Shown piece after piece: positions 18,213 to 27,184 of a DNA stretch of 64,000 bases. Source of the stretch: Spirilliplanes yamanashiensis (GTDB lineage Bacteria; Actinomycetota; Actinomycetes; Mycobacteriales; Micromonosporaceae); contig NZ_BOOY01000016.1 in NCBI RefSeq assembly GCF_016863475.1, positions 124,001 to 188,000 on the forward strand. The letters are read 5' to 3'. The position numbers and the translations under genes were made by a program. Each line of letters begins with the position of its first letter. Position 1 is the first letter of the stretch. A model generated the notes under the pieces. The model saw nothing but the letters and a program-made list of their open reading frames with translations. It was not told the origin of the DNA and searched no databases.

Positions 18213-19259
18213 CTAGCCGCCCAGGGTGCCCTTGCGGGCGTCCTGCCACAGGTCGACGCCGCCGTCCGTGGCGTGCTTGTCGATCTCGGTCAGTTCGGCG
18301 TCGGTGAAGGACAGGTTGTCCAGCGCCGCCACGTTCTGCTCCAGCTGCGACACCGACGACGCGCCGATCACCAGCGACGTCACCCGCTCGTCGCGCAGCG
18401 CCCAGGCCAGCGCCAGCTGGGCCAGGCTCTGGCCGCGCCGCTGCGCCACGTCGTTCAGGGCGCGCAGCCGGGCGATCATGTCGTCGGTGAGCCAGGAGCG
18501 GTCGAACGACTTGTCCTGGGTGGCCCGGCTGCCCTCGGGGATGCCGTCGAGGTAGCGGGCGGTGAGCAGGCCCTGGGCGAGGGCGGTGAAGCCGATGACG
18601 CCCGCGCCCGCCTCGGCGGCGGCGTCGAGCAGGCCCTCGGTCTCGATCCAGCGGTTGAGCATCGAGTACGACGGCTGGTGGATGAGCAGCGGCGTGCCCA
18701 GCTCGCGCAGCAGGCCGGACATCTCGCGGGTGCGCCCGGCGTCGTAGGAGGAGATGCCGACGTACAGCGCCTTGCCCTGGCGGACCGCGGCGTCCAGCGC
18801 CCGGGCGGTCTCCTCCAGCGGGGTGTCGGGGTCGAAGCGGTGCGAGTAGAAGATGTCGACGTAGTCGACGCCGAGGCGGCGCAGCGACTGGTCGAGGCTG
18901 GCGAGCACGTACTTGCGGCCGCCGCCGCCCTGGCCGTACGGGCCGGGCCACATGTCCCAGCCGGCCTTGGTGGAGATGATCAGCTCGTCGCGGTGGGCGG
19001 CGAGGTCGTCGCGCAGCAGCCGGCCGAAGTTGACCTCGGCGGCGCCGTACGGCGGGCCGTAGTTGTTGGCCAGGTCGAAGTGGGTGACGCCCAGGTCGAA
19101 GGCGCGCCGGACGATCTCCCGCTGCGTCTCGATCGGCCGGTCGTCGCCGAAGTTGTGCCACAGCCCGAGCGACAGCAGCGGCAGGTCGAGGCCGGAGCGG
19201 CCGCAGCGCCGGTACCGCATCGTGCCGTCGTAGCGGGCGGGGTTCGCGACGTAGGTCAT
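18213..19259 (-). CDS. Aldo/keto reductase, L-glyceraldehyde-3-phosphate reductase type
   Basis: 348-residue AKR of the YghZ/Gpr (AKR14) group. Typical features are the N-terminal YRRCGRSGLDLPLLSLGLW, catalytic Asp/Tyr in HFDLANNYGPPYG, Lys in ISTKAGWDMWPGPYG, and the His in FYSHRFDPDTP. The C-terminal IGASSVSQLEQNVAAL binds NADPH. It reduces small aldehydes; L-glyceraldehyde 3-phosphate and methylglyoxal are known substrates of relatives. A TAGGTT -10 (minus strand, 19266-19271) lies 6 nt before the ATG, so it is likely leaderless and separately transcribed, since a strong terminator stands behind the upstream dehydrogenase gene. Confidence 0.88.
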   Translation of the reverse strand: MTYVANPARYDGTMRYRRCGRSGLDLPLLSLGLWHNFGDDRPIETQREIVRRAFDLGVTHFDLANNYGPPYGAAEVNFGRLLRDDLAAHRDELIISTKAGWDMWPGPYGQGGGGRKYVLASLDQSLRRLGVDYVDIFYSHRFDPDTPLEETARALDAAVRQGKALYVGISSYDAGRTREMSGLLRELGTPLLIHQPSYSMLNRWIETEGLLDAAAEAGAGVIGFTALAQGLLTARYLDGIPEGSRATQDKSFDRSWLTDDMIARLRALNDVAQRRGQSLAQLALAWALRDERVTSLVIGASSVSQLEQNVAALDNLSFTDAELTEIDKHATDGGVDLWQDARKGTLGG

Positions 19260-19270
19260 GCCCGCAACCT

Positions 19271-19312
19271 ACCCGGGGAGCGGGGACGCAATCCGCGTCC
19301 CGCTCCCCGGGT
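19271..19312 (-). terminator. Strong hairpin terminator behind the secreted dehydrogenase
   Basis: Left arm 19271-19289 and right arm 19295-19312 form an 18-bp stem with one bulged G and the 5-nt loop AATCC. It begins 7 nt behind the stop of the dehydrogenase gene (minus strand). No U-tract follows, as is usual in GC-rich actinobacteria. It separates that operon from the aldo/keto reductase, whose -10 box shares base 19271. Confidence 0.85.
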
Positions 19313-19318
19313 GGCGGG

Positions 19319-21415
19319 TCACGGCGCCGGGGTGCCGGTCACCGTCAGGGACCGCAGGCGGCCCCGGTTGTCGAACGAGCCGAAGCCGACCCGGCCGGAG
19401 CCGAACGTGGTGTCCCGCGCGGTCATCAGGGGGTCGCGGGAGCCGTCGACGTAGACGGCGATCTCGCCGCTGGCGGGCAGGTGCTTGACCCGCACGTCGT
19501 GCCAGCGGGTGTCGACGACGGCCGGGTTCGCGCCGCGCGAGCGGCCGTTCCACTGGTAGTCGATGCGCTCCCGGTCGGCGTTGTCGACCTTGAAGATGCC
19601 GTTGTGCGGGTAGATCGTGTTGTCGGTGGACAGGTGGGCGTAGTAGAACTCCGTGTCCGAGCGGTAGCCGAAGACGATGATCACGTCCCGGTTGGTGACC
19701 TCGACGGGTTCGTCGAGGCGCACGCTGGCCCGGATGTCCACGGCGGCGAACCGCGGGCCGGCGGTGAGGACCGCGTACTCGAACGGCCGCCGCGGGCCGG
19801 GCCGGGCGACGCCGGCCTCGGCGAGGATGACCTGCCGCCCGGTGAACCGCCACTTCGACGGCGTCACCGGCGCCCAGTTGGACGGCCGCAGGGTGTCGCG
19901 GACCCGGGTGTCGCCCGCGTCGGCGCCGGCGAAGACCCGGGTGCCGGTGACCTTCCAGATCTTGCCGTTGGCCTTGGCGAGGATGTACAGCTCGCCGGCG
20001 GCGTCGGTGCCGAAGCGCAGGTCGACCCGGTTGGGGTCGCCGGGCGCGCCGGGGCCGGACAGGTCCTGCATCCGCACGGCGGCGCCGGTGGCGGCGTCGT
20101 ACAGGTGCAGGCGGTGGATGGTGGCCAGGTCGCGGCCGCGGCGCATCTCGCTGGCCTCGGTGTAGAGGACGCGGCCGTCGACGAGGTCGCCGAAGACGTA
20201 CTTGCCGCGCAGGGCCGGCACGTCGCGGCCCCGGTAGACGAAGCCGCCCGCGACGGCGACGCCGACGTCGGAGGTGCAGTTCCAGCCGGGCGCCGGGTTG
20301 TGGTCGTACGCGGCGACCGGGTACTCGTAGCCGTACCGCTCGTCGTCGGCGGGCAGCGGGAAGATGCGGTCGCACGGGTCGGCCGGGGTGTTGTCGAACA
20401 CGAACGCGCCCTCGCGCTCGCTCCAGCCGAAGTTGTCGCCGGCGCGCACCTCGTAGATGGCCTCGATGGCGTGCTCGCCGATGTGGCCGAGGTACATCCG
20501 GCCGGTGGCGCGGTCCCAGCTGAACCGGTGCGGGTCGCGGAAGCCGACGGCGTAGATCTCGCCGAGCGCCCCGGCCCGGCCGACGAACGGGTTCGACGGC
20601 GGGATGCCGTACCGGCCGTTGGCGGCGTTGGTGCCGCGCGGGTCGATGCGCAGGAGCTTGCCGTGCGGCAGGGCGAGGTTCTGCGGGTCGTCGTTGCGCA
20701 CGCCGATGCCGCCGTCGCCGACGGCGAGGTAGAGCATCCCGTAGTCGCGGTCGCCGCGCTTCGCGGTCGGGTTGAAGTTGATCTCCTGGATGCCGTGGAT
20801 CTGGCCGCCGAAGCCGATCCGCAGCACCTCCCGGTGGGTGCCGGCGAACGTGTCGGCGGCCGGGTCGGTGGCGTCCCACTCGGTGATGACGCCGTGGTAG
20901 ATGGTGCCGGTCTGCTGCCAGTCCGGCGTCGCGGTCGTCTCGGCGGCGGCCTCGGTGTGGATCGTGTAGAAGACGCCGGTGCGCCGGAAGTCCGGGTGGA
21001 AGGTGACGTAGCCGAAGCCCTGGCCCAGGCCGCGGCCGGAGAAGAACTGCGGCTGGAACTGCGCGGCCACGTCGAGGTAGACCGACGGGGCGGCGCCGTC
21101 GCGCACGACGTACAGGTTGCCGTTGAGGTCGGGCACGGCGCGGCGGCCGGAGCCGTCCGGCACCTCCATGATCGTGTTGATGCGGGCGGTCCGCATGAGC
21201 CGGCGGTCGGTGGGCGCGGGGTCCGGGAAGGACTGCGGGAAGCTCGCGTACTCGGTGAGCACCAGGCCGAGGCGGGACGTCTCCGGCTCGGTGGGGATCG
21301 GGTCGTCGATGGCGTCGGCCGCGCGGGCCGGCGACGCCACCAGGGTGGACAGCACGAGCGCGGCGGCGGTCATGACCGCGGTCGTGACGGATCTGCGCAA
21401 GGAGGGTGTGCGCAT
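19319..21415 (-). CDS. Secreted PQQ-type glucose/sorbosone dehydrogenase with C-terminal lectin-like domain
   Basis: 698 residues with an N-terminal signal peptide ending near ASPARA. The first 480 residues form a soluble glucose/sorbosone-dehydrogenase beta-propeller: GYVTFHPDFRRTGVFYT, IHGIQEINFNP, YLAVGDGGIG, GKLLRIDPRG, GFRDPHRFSWD and RAGDNFGWSEREGAF. The last 200 residues look like a concanavalin-type DUF1080/family-16 domain (FGYRSDTEFYYAHLSTDN, DTRWHDVRVKHLPASGEIAV). It should oxidise a sugar outside the cell with PQQ and a bound polymer or glycoside as possible target. It lies 28 nt behind the LamG gene and downstream of a Liv-type importer, so uptake of an oxidised sugar is an attractive reading. 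Confidence 0.82.
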   Translation of the reverse strand: MRTPSLRRSVTTAVMTAAALVLSTLVASPARAADAIDDPIPTEPETSRLGLVLTEYASFPQSFPDPAPTDRRLMRTARINTIMEVPDGSGRRAVPDLNGNLYVVRDGAAPSVYLDVAAQFQPQFFSGRGLGQGFGYVTFHPDFRRTGVFYTIHTEAAAETTATPDWQQTGTIYHGVITEWDATDPAADTFAGTHREVLRIGFGGQIHGIQEINFNPTAKRGDRDYGMLYLAVGDGGIGVRNDDPQNLALPHGKLLRIDPRGTNAANGRYGIPPSNPFVGRAGALGEIYAVGFRDPHRFSWDRATGRMYLGHIGEHAIEAIYEVRAGDNFGWSEREGAFVFDNTPADPCDRIFPLPADDERYGYEYPVAAYDHNPAPGWNCTSDVGVAVAGGFVYRGRDVPALRGKYVFGDLVDGRVLYTEASEMRRGRDLATIHRLHLYDAATGAAVRMQDLSGPGAPGDPNRVDLRFGTDAAGELYILAKANGKIWKVTGTRVFAGADAGDTRVRDTLRPSNWAPVTPSKWRFTGRQVILAEAGVARPGPRRPFEYAVLTAGPRFAAVDIRASVRLDEPVEVTNRDVIIVFGYRSDTEFYYAHLSTDNTIYPHNGIFKVDNADRERIDYQWNGRSRGANPAVVDTRWHDVRVKHLPASGEIAVYVDGSRDPLMTARDTTFGSGRVGFGSFDNRGRLRSLTVTGTPAP

Positions 21416-21443
21416 CGGATGACTCCGTTCGGGGGTGGAGGAG

Positions 21444-22403
21444 TTATCGGCGGCCGGTCATGTGGCGGTACTGCTTCGCGACCTCGGCGGCCGACACCGA
21501 GCGGTCGAGGAACGTGAGGGCGTCCATGCGGCAGTCGCAGGGGTTCTGCTCGCGGGTGTCCTGCGGGTAGCTGCCGCCGATCTTGATGCCGCGCGGGTCG
21601 GTGGAGCTGGTGACGTGCGGGCCGGGCCCGCCGACCTGCCACGGGTCGCCGGCCGTGGTGTAGAAGCCCTCGACGGGCCGGCCGTTGCGGTAGAGCGCCA
21701 TCGTGCCCGCGGAGAAGTCGAACGTGGCGGCCAGGTGCACCCACTCCCCCGCCGGCAGCAGGGTCTGCCAGGGGTCGCTCGCGGCGAACGTCTGGGACGC
21801 GCCGCCGTCGAGGCGCCGGCCGAGCGCGACCAGCTTCAGCTCGCCGTTGACGTTGATCAGCTCCAGCAGGGCGCGGACCCCGTGGCCGTCGGAGTCGCCG
21901 GTCAGCACGCCGGCCAGGCCGATCGCGTTGTAGGAGTCGGCGGGGTCGGCGGTATTGGAGTTGGGCAGCGGGCCGTCCTGGTTGACCTGGAACCAGCCCA
22001 TGACGGTGGTGCCGGCGACGGCGTTGAACGGGCGCAGGGTGCGCACCCCGCTGGCCGAGAAGATGCCGGCCTTCCAGTCGTCGTTGCCGGCGGTGGCCGG
22101 GTCGACCTGCCGGGTCTGCAGGGCGCGGCCGCTGCCCCGGTACGCGTGCTCGCGCACCCGCATGGCGGCGCCGCCGTTGACCAGCTCGATCTCGGTGCCG
22201 GAGCGGCCCAGGTCGCGTTCGAGGGCGGGGTCGCCGGGCACGGGGTGGTCGAAGTCGTAGAAGGAGACGAGGTTCGCCCGCAGGGCGGGGTGGACGTCGC
22301 GCGGGCCGCGCGCGCCGGCCGTGGCGGGGGCGGCCGCGGCGGCGAGCAGCCCGGCGCCGGCGACGAGGGCGGTGAGCAGGGTGGCGCGTCTGCCTCTGGA
22401 CAT
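21444..22403 (-). CDS. Secreted LamG/concanavalin-like protein
   Basis: 319 residues with a signal peptide (MSRGRRATLLTALVAGAGLL, ending near APATAG). The mature part is a LamG-like jelly roll: LVSFYDFDHPVPGDP at the start, TVMGWFQVNQDG, EWVHLAATFDFSAGTMALYRNG, and the ending FLDRSVSAAEVAKQYRHM. Such domains bind carbohydrate; no catalytic residues are evident. ATG 22403 follows GAAAGGA; longer frames to 22598 are not supported. A LacI-type operator lies just upstream. It is followed by the dehydrogenase gene and probably acts with it on an extracellular glycan. Confidence 0.8.
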   Translation of the reverse strand: MSRGRRATLLTALVAGAGLLAAAAAPATAGARGPRDVHPALRANLVSFYDFDHPVPGDPALERDLGRSGTEIELVNGGAAMRVREHAYRGSGRALQTRQVDPATAGNDDWKAGIFSASGVRTLRPFNAVAGTTVMGWFQVNQDGPLPNSNTADPADSYNAIGLAGVLTGDSDGHGVRALLELINVNGELKLVALGRRLDGGASQTFAASDPWQTLLPAGEWVHLAATFDFSAGTMALYRNGRPVEGFYTTAGDPWQVGGPGPHVTSSTDPRGIKIGGSYPQDTREQNPCDCRMDALTFLDRSVSAAEVAKQYRHMTGRR

Positions 22404-22415
22404 GGCGGGTCCTTT

Positions 22416-22429
22416 CGGGAGCGTTCCCA
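22416..22429. promoter_or_regulatory. CebR-like operator in front of the LamG gene
   Basis: CGGGAGCGTTCCCA matches the CebR box TGGGAGCGCTCCCA at 12 of 14 positions. It lies 13-26 nt upstream of the ATG on the minus strand, just before the ribosome-binding site, where a bound LacI-family protein could block elongation or overlap the promoter. Which of the window's four LacI regulators would bind is unknown. Confidence 0.5.
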
Positions 22430-22471
22430 GGGGTGCCGGGCGGGCGGCGGGCGCCCGCCCGGCGGGGTGGA

Positions 22472-23221
22472 TCAGCGTTTCGGTGCGACCGGCGGCTCGG
22501 CGGGCCGGCCGCCGAGGTACAGCTCGCCGAGCTGCGGGTCGGCCAGCAGCTCGCTCGCCGGCCCGGAGATGTGCACGCGCCCGAGGTCGAGCACGCACCC
22601 GATGTCGGCGGTCTCCAGCGCGCGCCGGGCGTTCTGCTCCACGAGCAGCACGGCGGCGCCGGCGTCGCGCATGCGCACGACCTGTTCGAAGATGGTGCTG
22701 GTGGCCTTCGGGTCGAGGCCCATGGACGGCTCGTCGAGCAGCACGACCTTCGGGTCGACCATCAGCGAGCGGGCGAACTCGACCTGCTTCTGCTGGCCGC
22801 CGGACAGCAGCCCGGCGAGCGAGCGCCAGCGGTCGGCGACCACCGGGAACAGGTCCTTGACGAACTCCACCCGCTCGGCGATCTTCGCCTTGTCGGCGAT
22901 GGTGTAGCCGCCGAGCAGCACGTTCTCCTCGACGGTCATCTCGCGGAACACGCTGTGGCCCTGCAGCACCAGCGCGACGCCCTCGGCGAGCATCCGCTGC
23001 GGGCCCAGCCCGCTGACGTCGCGGCCGCGCACGAGCAGCTTGCCGGACCGCGGCTTGAGCAGCCCGCTGGCCACCTTCAGGACGGTGGACTTGCCGGCCC
23101 CGTTCGGGCCGACCAGGCAGACCACGGAACCCGCGGGCACGGCCACGCTGAACCCGCGCAGCACGGGCGCCGCCCGGCCGTATCCGGCCTGCACGTCGAC
23201 GAGTTCGATCTCAGACGCCAA
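22472..23221 (-). CDS. livF: Branched-chain-type ABC transporter ATPase (LivF)
   Basis: 249-residue ATPase with Walker A GPNGAGKST, signature LSGGQQKQVEFARSL, Walker B VVLLDEPSMGL and the LivF-typical ending. The start is TTG at 23221, which overlaps the end of livG by 11 nt; no better ATG or GTG exists nearby. With LivG it drives the LivH/LivM channel. In this locus the importer is preceded by tandem operators of a LacI regulator, so the substrate may be a sugar, polyol or sugar acid and not an amino acid. Confidence 0.88.
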   Translation of the reverse strand: MASEIELVDVQAGYGRAAPVLRGFSVAVPAGSVVCLVGPNGAGKSTVLKVASGLLKPRSGKLLVRGRDVSGLGPQRMLAEGVALVLQGHSVFREMTVEENVLLGGYTIADKAKIAERVEFVKDLFPVVADRWRSLAGLLSGGQQKQVEFARSLMVDPKVVLLDEPSMGLDPKATSTIFEQVVRMRDAGAAVLLVEQNARRALETADIGCVLDLGRVHISGPASELLADPQLGELYLGGRPAEPPVAPKR

Positions 23222-23945
23222 GGTAGGCTCCCAGCACTCGTTCGTCGGTGCGGATCATCGACGGCGGCCCCTCGGCGATCGGGCGGCCCCGGTCGAAGAC
23301 GACGATGTGGTCGCTGATGCTCATCACCAGGTCCATGTTGTGCTCGACGATCACGAAGGTCCTCCCCTCGGCGTTCAGCTCGCGCACGAGCGTGCCGATG
23401 CGGTCGAGCAGGGCGGGGTTGACGCCGCCGGCCGGCTCGTCGAGCAGCACCGTCTCCGGGTCGGCCATCAGCACGCCCGCGAGCTCCAGCAGCTTCTGCT
23501 GGCCCCACGACATGTTGCGGGCCTCCACGTCGGTCAGGTGCTCGATGCCCAGCCGGGTGAGCCACTCGCGGGCCCGGTCCGTCTGGGCGCGGCTGCGCGC
23601 GCCGCGCAGACCGCCGAGCACGCCGCCCGGCCGGACGGCGGCCAGCACGTTGTCCAGCGCCGTCATCCGGGGGAACACCCGGCAGAGCTGGAACGTGCGG
23701 CCGATGCCGGCGCGGGCGATGGCGTGCGGCGCCTTGCGGGTGATGTCGGCCCCGCGGTACGTGGTGCGCCCGCTGTCCGGCCGGATCATCCCGGTGACGC
23801 AGTTGAAGAACGTCGTCTTGCCGGAGCCGTTCGGGCCGATGAGCGCGTTGACCTGGCCGTGCCGGAACCGCACGGTGGCGCCGTCGAGCGCGGTCACGCC
23901 GCCGAACGCCTTGCGCAGGTCGGTCGTCTCGAGCGAGGCGGTCAT
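23211..23945 (-). CDS. livG: Branched-chain-type ABC transporter ATPase (LivG)
   Basis: 244-residue ATPase: Walker A GPNGSGKTT, LivG-specific GIGRTFQLCRVFPRMTALDN, signature MSWGQQKLLELAGVL, Walker B VLLDEPAGGVNP, and the C-terminal VFDRGRPIAEGPP. The ABC signature is MSWGQQ in place of LSGGQQ, as in many LivG relatives. ATG 23945 overlaps the livM stop as ATGA. It forms a heterodimer with LivF. Confidence 0.88.
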   Translation of the reverse strand: MTASLETTDLRKAFGGVTALDGATVRFRHGQVNALIGPNGSGKTTFFNCVTGMIRPDSGRTTYRGADITRKAPHAIARAGIGRTFQLCRVFPRMTALDNVLAAVRPGGVLGGLRGARSRAQTDRAREWLTRLGIEHLTDVEARNMSWGQQKLLELAGVLMADPETVLLDEPAGGVNPALLDRIGTLVRELNAEGRTFVIVEHNMDLVMSISDHIVVFDRGRPIAEGPPSMIRTDERVLGAYLGV

Positions 23946-25048
23946 GCCTTGCCTCCGGTGGACTGGAGCCGCTGGTCGCGCAGCTCGGCGGCGCTGACCT
24001 CGCGGATCGAGCTCTGCCGGGTGCGGTCGAACCGCGCGAACAGGTTGCGGAGCGCCGGCAGCACGCCGTCCGGCATGAACATGACGACCAGGCCGAGCAG
24101 CACGCCCGTCGCCACCAGGTGCAGCGGCGTGTTGCCGAAGCTGCCCTTGAAGAACTCCAGCGCGGTGCCCACGACCAGCGCCCCGACGAGCGGGCCGAAC
24201 AGGTTGCGCACCCCGCCCAGCAGCGCCATCAGCACCATGTAGGAGCCGGTGAGGATGGAGAACTGGAACACCGGGTCGAGGTCGCCGAACCAGAGGGCAT
24301 ACAGGCCGCCGGACAGCGCCGTGAACGCCGCCGACACCACGAACACCACGAGCTTGTACGCGAACGTCGGGGTGCCCAGGGCCTCCGCCTTGTCCTCGTC
24401 CTCGCGGATGGCCTTGAGGCCGAGGCCGAAGCGGGACCGGTCGATGAGCCACCAGACTCCCAGCGCCAGGGCGAGCAGGCCGGCGTAGAGGTAGTAGAAG
24501 ACCCGGTGGTGCTCCGGGCGCAGCAGGTCGGGGAACGGCCGCGGCACGACGAGCCCGCGGGAGCCGCCGGTGACCGACGCCCAGCTCTGGAACACCAGCA
24601 GCATGATCAGCACCAGGGCGATCGACACGATGACGAACGACGCGCCGCGCACCCGCAGGGCCGCGAAGCCGATCGGCACCGCGATGAGGGCGACGAGCAG
24701 CATGGCCAGCACCAGCGCGGCGAGGCTGGGCAGCCCGGCCTTGGTGACCAGCAGGCCGGTGCCGTAGCCGCCCAGGCCGGCCAGGGCGCCGTGGCCGAGC
24801 GAGATGTAGCCGGTGAACCCGCCGACGAAGTTCCACGACGTCGACAGCACCGCGTAGTTCAGCACCACGATGCCGGCCGACAGGATGTACGGGTTGGGCG
24901 CGAGGCCGGGGAACGCGAGCACGGCGGCGGCGAGCGCCACGACGGCCGCGATGGTCAGCACCCGGCCGAGGCGGGGGCGGCCGGCGGCGGGGCCCGGCGG
25001 GGCGGGTGCGGCGCCGGGCGCCGTCACGGTGTCAGAAGCGCTGGGCAA
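23942..25048 (-). CDS. livM: Branched-chain-type ABC transporter permease (LivM)
   Basis: 368-residue permease with about ten hydrophobic segments after a Pro/Ala-rich N-terminus. The LivM signature FVGGFTGYISLGHGALAGLGGYG is present, and the ATPase-coupling loop includes FGLGLKAIREDEDKAEALG. A basic C-terminal tail extends past the last helix. The start overlaps the end of livH by 17 nt and the stop overlaps livG as ATGA. Confidence 0.88.
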   Translation of the reverse strand: MPSASDTVTAPGAAPAPPGPAAGRPRLGRVLTIAAVVALAAAVLAFPGLAPNPYILSAGIVVLNYAVLSTSWNFVGGFTGYISLGHGALAGLGGYGTGLLVTKAGLPSLAALVLAMLLVALIAVPIGFAALRVRGASFVIVSIALVLIMLLVFQSWASVTGGSRGLVVPRPFPDLLRPEHHRVFYYLYAGLLALALGVWWLIDRSRFGLGLKAIREDEDKAEALGTPTFAYKLVVFVVSAAFTALSGGLYALWFGDLDPVFQFSILTGSYMVLMALLGGVRNLFGPLVGALVVGTALEFFKGSFGNTPLHLVATGVLLGLVVMFMPDGVLPALRNLFARFDRTRQSSIREVSAAELRDQRLQSTGGKA

Positions 25049-25919
25049 GACGACCTCCGAAGAACCCCTGCGGCCGGAACGCCAGCGTCGCGAACAGCGC
25101 CAGGTAGAAGATCGTCTGCGCCCAGGTGGTGCCCATCGGGATCTGCAGCAGGCTCTGCATGAGCCCGAGCAGCAGGGCGGCCGCGGCGGCGCCCGGCACG
25201 CTGCCGAGGCCCCCGACCACGATGATGGCCATCAGCGGGCCGATCCAGTGCCAGTGCAGGGAGGGGTAGATGGTGGTGTCGAGCGAGAGGGCGGTGCCGC
25301 CGATCGCGGCGGTCGCCAGGCCGAGGCCGAAGCCGTACCCGGCGATCTTCTCGGTGTCGATGCCGACGAGCCGGGCGGCGTCGGGCTGCTGGATGGTGGC
25401 CCGCAGCGCCCAGCCGAACTTCGTCTTCTTCATCAGCAGGTAGAGCGCGAGCAGGGCGACGGCGGCCAGGCCGAACGCGATCAGCTTGACGACCGCGATC
25501 CGCGCGCCGAACAGCCCGATGCTGGCCGAGCCGTAGCCGAGCTGGATGCGCCGCTGGGTGCCGGTGAAGGCGTAGCCGAGCAGGCCCTCGATGAGCACGG
25601 CGATGGCGAAGGTCAGCAGCACCGACATCATCGTCAGCGTCATGGGCCGCAGCCGGGACAGCAGCCCGCGCTGCATGAGCACGCCCGCGGCGAAGAACAG
25701 CGGGACGGTGACCACCATGGACAGCAGGGGGTCGATGCCGAGTCGTTCGTGGGTGAACCAGGCGAGGTACGCGGCGAGGATGAGGAACGCCGAGTGGGCG
25801 ATCATCACGACCCGCATGATGCCGAAGTAGAGCGTCAGGCCCGCCGCCAGGAGGGCGTAGAGCCCGCCCAGCAGCAGCCCGAGGATGACGCTCTGGAAGA
25901 GCAGGGCGCCGGAGGGCAT
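25032..25919 (-). CDS. livH: Branched-chain-type ABC transporter permease (LivH)
   Basis: 295-residue permease with about eight helices: GLLLGGLYALLAAGLTLYFG near the N-terminus and the coupling loop KKTKFGWALRATIQQPDAARLVGID. It begins 7 nt behind the binding-protein stop. It partners LivM in the translocation pore. Confidence 0.88.
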   Translation of the reverse strand: MPSGALLFQSVILGLLLGGLYALLAAGLTLYFGIMRVVMIAHSAFLILAAYLAWFTHERLGIDPLLSMVVTVPLFFAAGVLMQRGLLSRLRPMTLTMMSVLLTFAIAVLIEGLLGYAFTGTQRRIQLGYGSASIGLFGARIAVVKLIAFGLAAVALLALYLLMKKTKFGWALRATIQQPDAARLVGIDTEKIAGYGFGLGLATAAIGGTALSLDTTIYPSLHWHWIGPLMAIIVVGGLGSVPGAAAAALLLGLMQSLLQIPMGTTWAQTIFYLALFATLAFRPQGFFGGRLAQRF

Positions 25920-25926
25920 CAGCGAC

Positions 25927-27156
25927 TCACCACGCCGGCTTCGGGTAGAGGAACTCGGCCTCCTTGGCGTCGGCCGGCAGGACGATCTTGATCTCGCCGC
26001 CGCTCCACTGCTGGATCATGTGCGCACCCTTCGGCTTGCCGGTCTCGTCCCAGGTCAGGGGTCCGACCACGGTGTCCACCTTGTTCGCGCGCACCCAGTC
26101 GACCAGCTTCTGCTGGCACTCCCCCTGCTCGGCGCAGCCGACGGCGGTGACGGCGGCGGCGACGACCTGGCCGGTGGTGTAGGCGTTGGCCTGGTCCTCC
26201 TCGGGCGGGGAGCCGAACTGGGCGGTGTACTTCTCCACGAACTCCTTGTTGCTCGGGTACGGCGCGTCCTGGCTGTAGCCCGTGGGCGACAGGATGCCCT
26301 CGGTCTTGTTGCCGATCGCCGACGCGAACTCCGGGTTGGTCGGCGCGGTGGAGAACGCCGCCAGCTTGGGCTGGTAGTTCAGCTGCTGCAGGGCGACGAT
26401 CAGGTTCACGCCGTCCTGGTACTGCGAGCCGCCCACAACGACGTCGGCGCGCGAGTCGGCGATCTTCGCCGCGATGCTGCTGAAGTCCGTGGTGTTCGGC
26501 GGGTAGACCTCGTTCGCCACGGTGCGCACGCCGCCCGCCTCGAGCTTCGCCTTGAGCCCGTACGCCGTGCCCTGCGCGAACGGGTCGTCCATCGCCGCGT
26601 ACGCCGCCGTCTTGGGCCGCTGGTCGGCCGGCAGCGCCAGGATGTGCTCGGCGAGGTAGTTGTAGTGGTCGTTGGCCACGGCGGGAGCCGCGTAGAACAG
26701 GTTCTTGAACCCCTGCTGGAACACCTCGTTCGCCGCGCCGGCCGGCTCGACGAAGAGCATGCCGTACTCCTCGGCCACGCGCGCCGACGGCACGACGAGG
26801 CGGGTGGAGAACGGGCCGAACACGAGGTCGACCTTGTCGCTGCCGATGAGCTGCTCGTAGTCGGCGACGACGCGGTCCGCGTTGGACTGGTCGTCGAGGA
26901 TCTTCAGCTCGACCTGGCGGCCGAGCAGGCCGCCGGAGTCGTTGACGATCTTCGCCCACGCCTCGTACCCCTGCTGGACGCCCTTGCCGGGCTCCGAGAA
27001 GTCGCCGGTCAGCGGCAGCGAGATGCCGACGACGATCGGCCCGTCGCCACCGGACGATTCGCCGTCGTCACCGCCGCCGCAGGCGCCGAGGGTGAGAATG
27101 ATGGCGGCGCCCAGGGCCACGGCCCCGCGGGTTCGCCTGAAAGTGGTTCCCGTCAT
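25927..27156 (-). CDS. Liv-type substrate-binding lipoprotein
   Basis: 409 residues, type I periplasmic-binding fold. The lipobox is TLGAC with Cys26, followed by GGGDDGESSGGDGP. The mature part starts VVGISLPLTGDFSEPGKGVQ, with VDLVFGPFSTRLVVPSARVAEEY and an internal disulphide-capable pair (GCAEQGEC). ATG 27156 follows GAGGAG. It heads a five-gene importer operon divergent from a LacI repressor; two AAGCGCTT operators lie between. Amino acids, amides and urea are usual ligands of this family, but control by LacI and neighbouring sugar enzymes suggest a sugar-derived ligand. That is inference. Confidence 0.82.
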   Translation of the reverse strand: MTGTTFRRTRGAVALGAAIILTLGACGGGDDGESSGGDGPIVVGISLPLTGDFSEPGKGVQQGYEAWAKIVNDSGGLLGRQVELKILDDQSNADRVVADYEQLIGSDKVDLVFGPFSTRLVVPSARVAEEYGMLFVEPAGAANEVFQQGFKNLFYAAPAVANDHYNYLAEHILALPADQRPKTAAYAAMDDPFAQGTAYGLKAKLEAGGVRTVANEVYPPNTTDFSSIAAKIADSRADVVVGGSQYQDGVNLIVALQQLNYQPKLAAFSTAPTNPEFASAIGNKTEGILSPTGYSQDAPYPSNKEFVEKYTAQFGSPPEEDQANAYTTGQVVAAAVTAVGCAEQGECQQKLVDWVRANKVDTVVGPLTWDETGKPKGAHMIQQWSGGEIKIVLPADAKEAEFLYPKPAW

Positions 27157-27184
27157 GTCCGGACGCTCCTCTGCACCGGTACGA

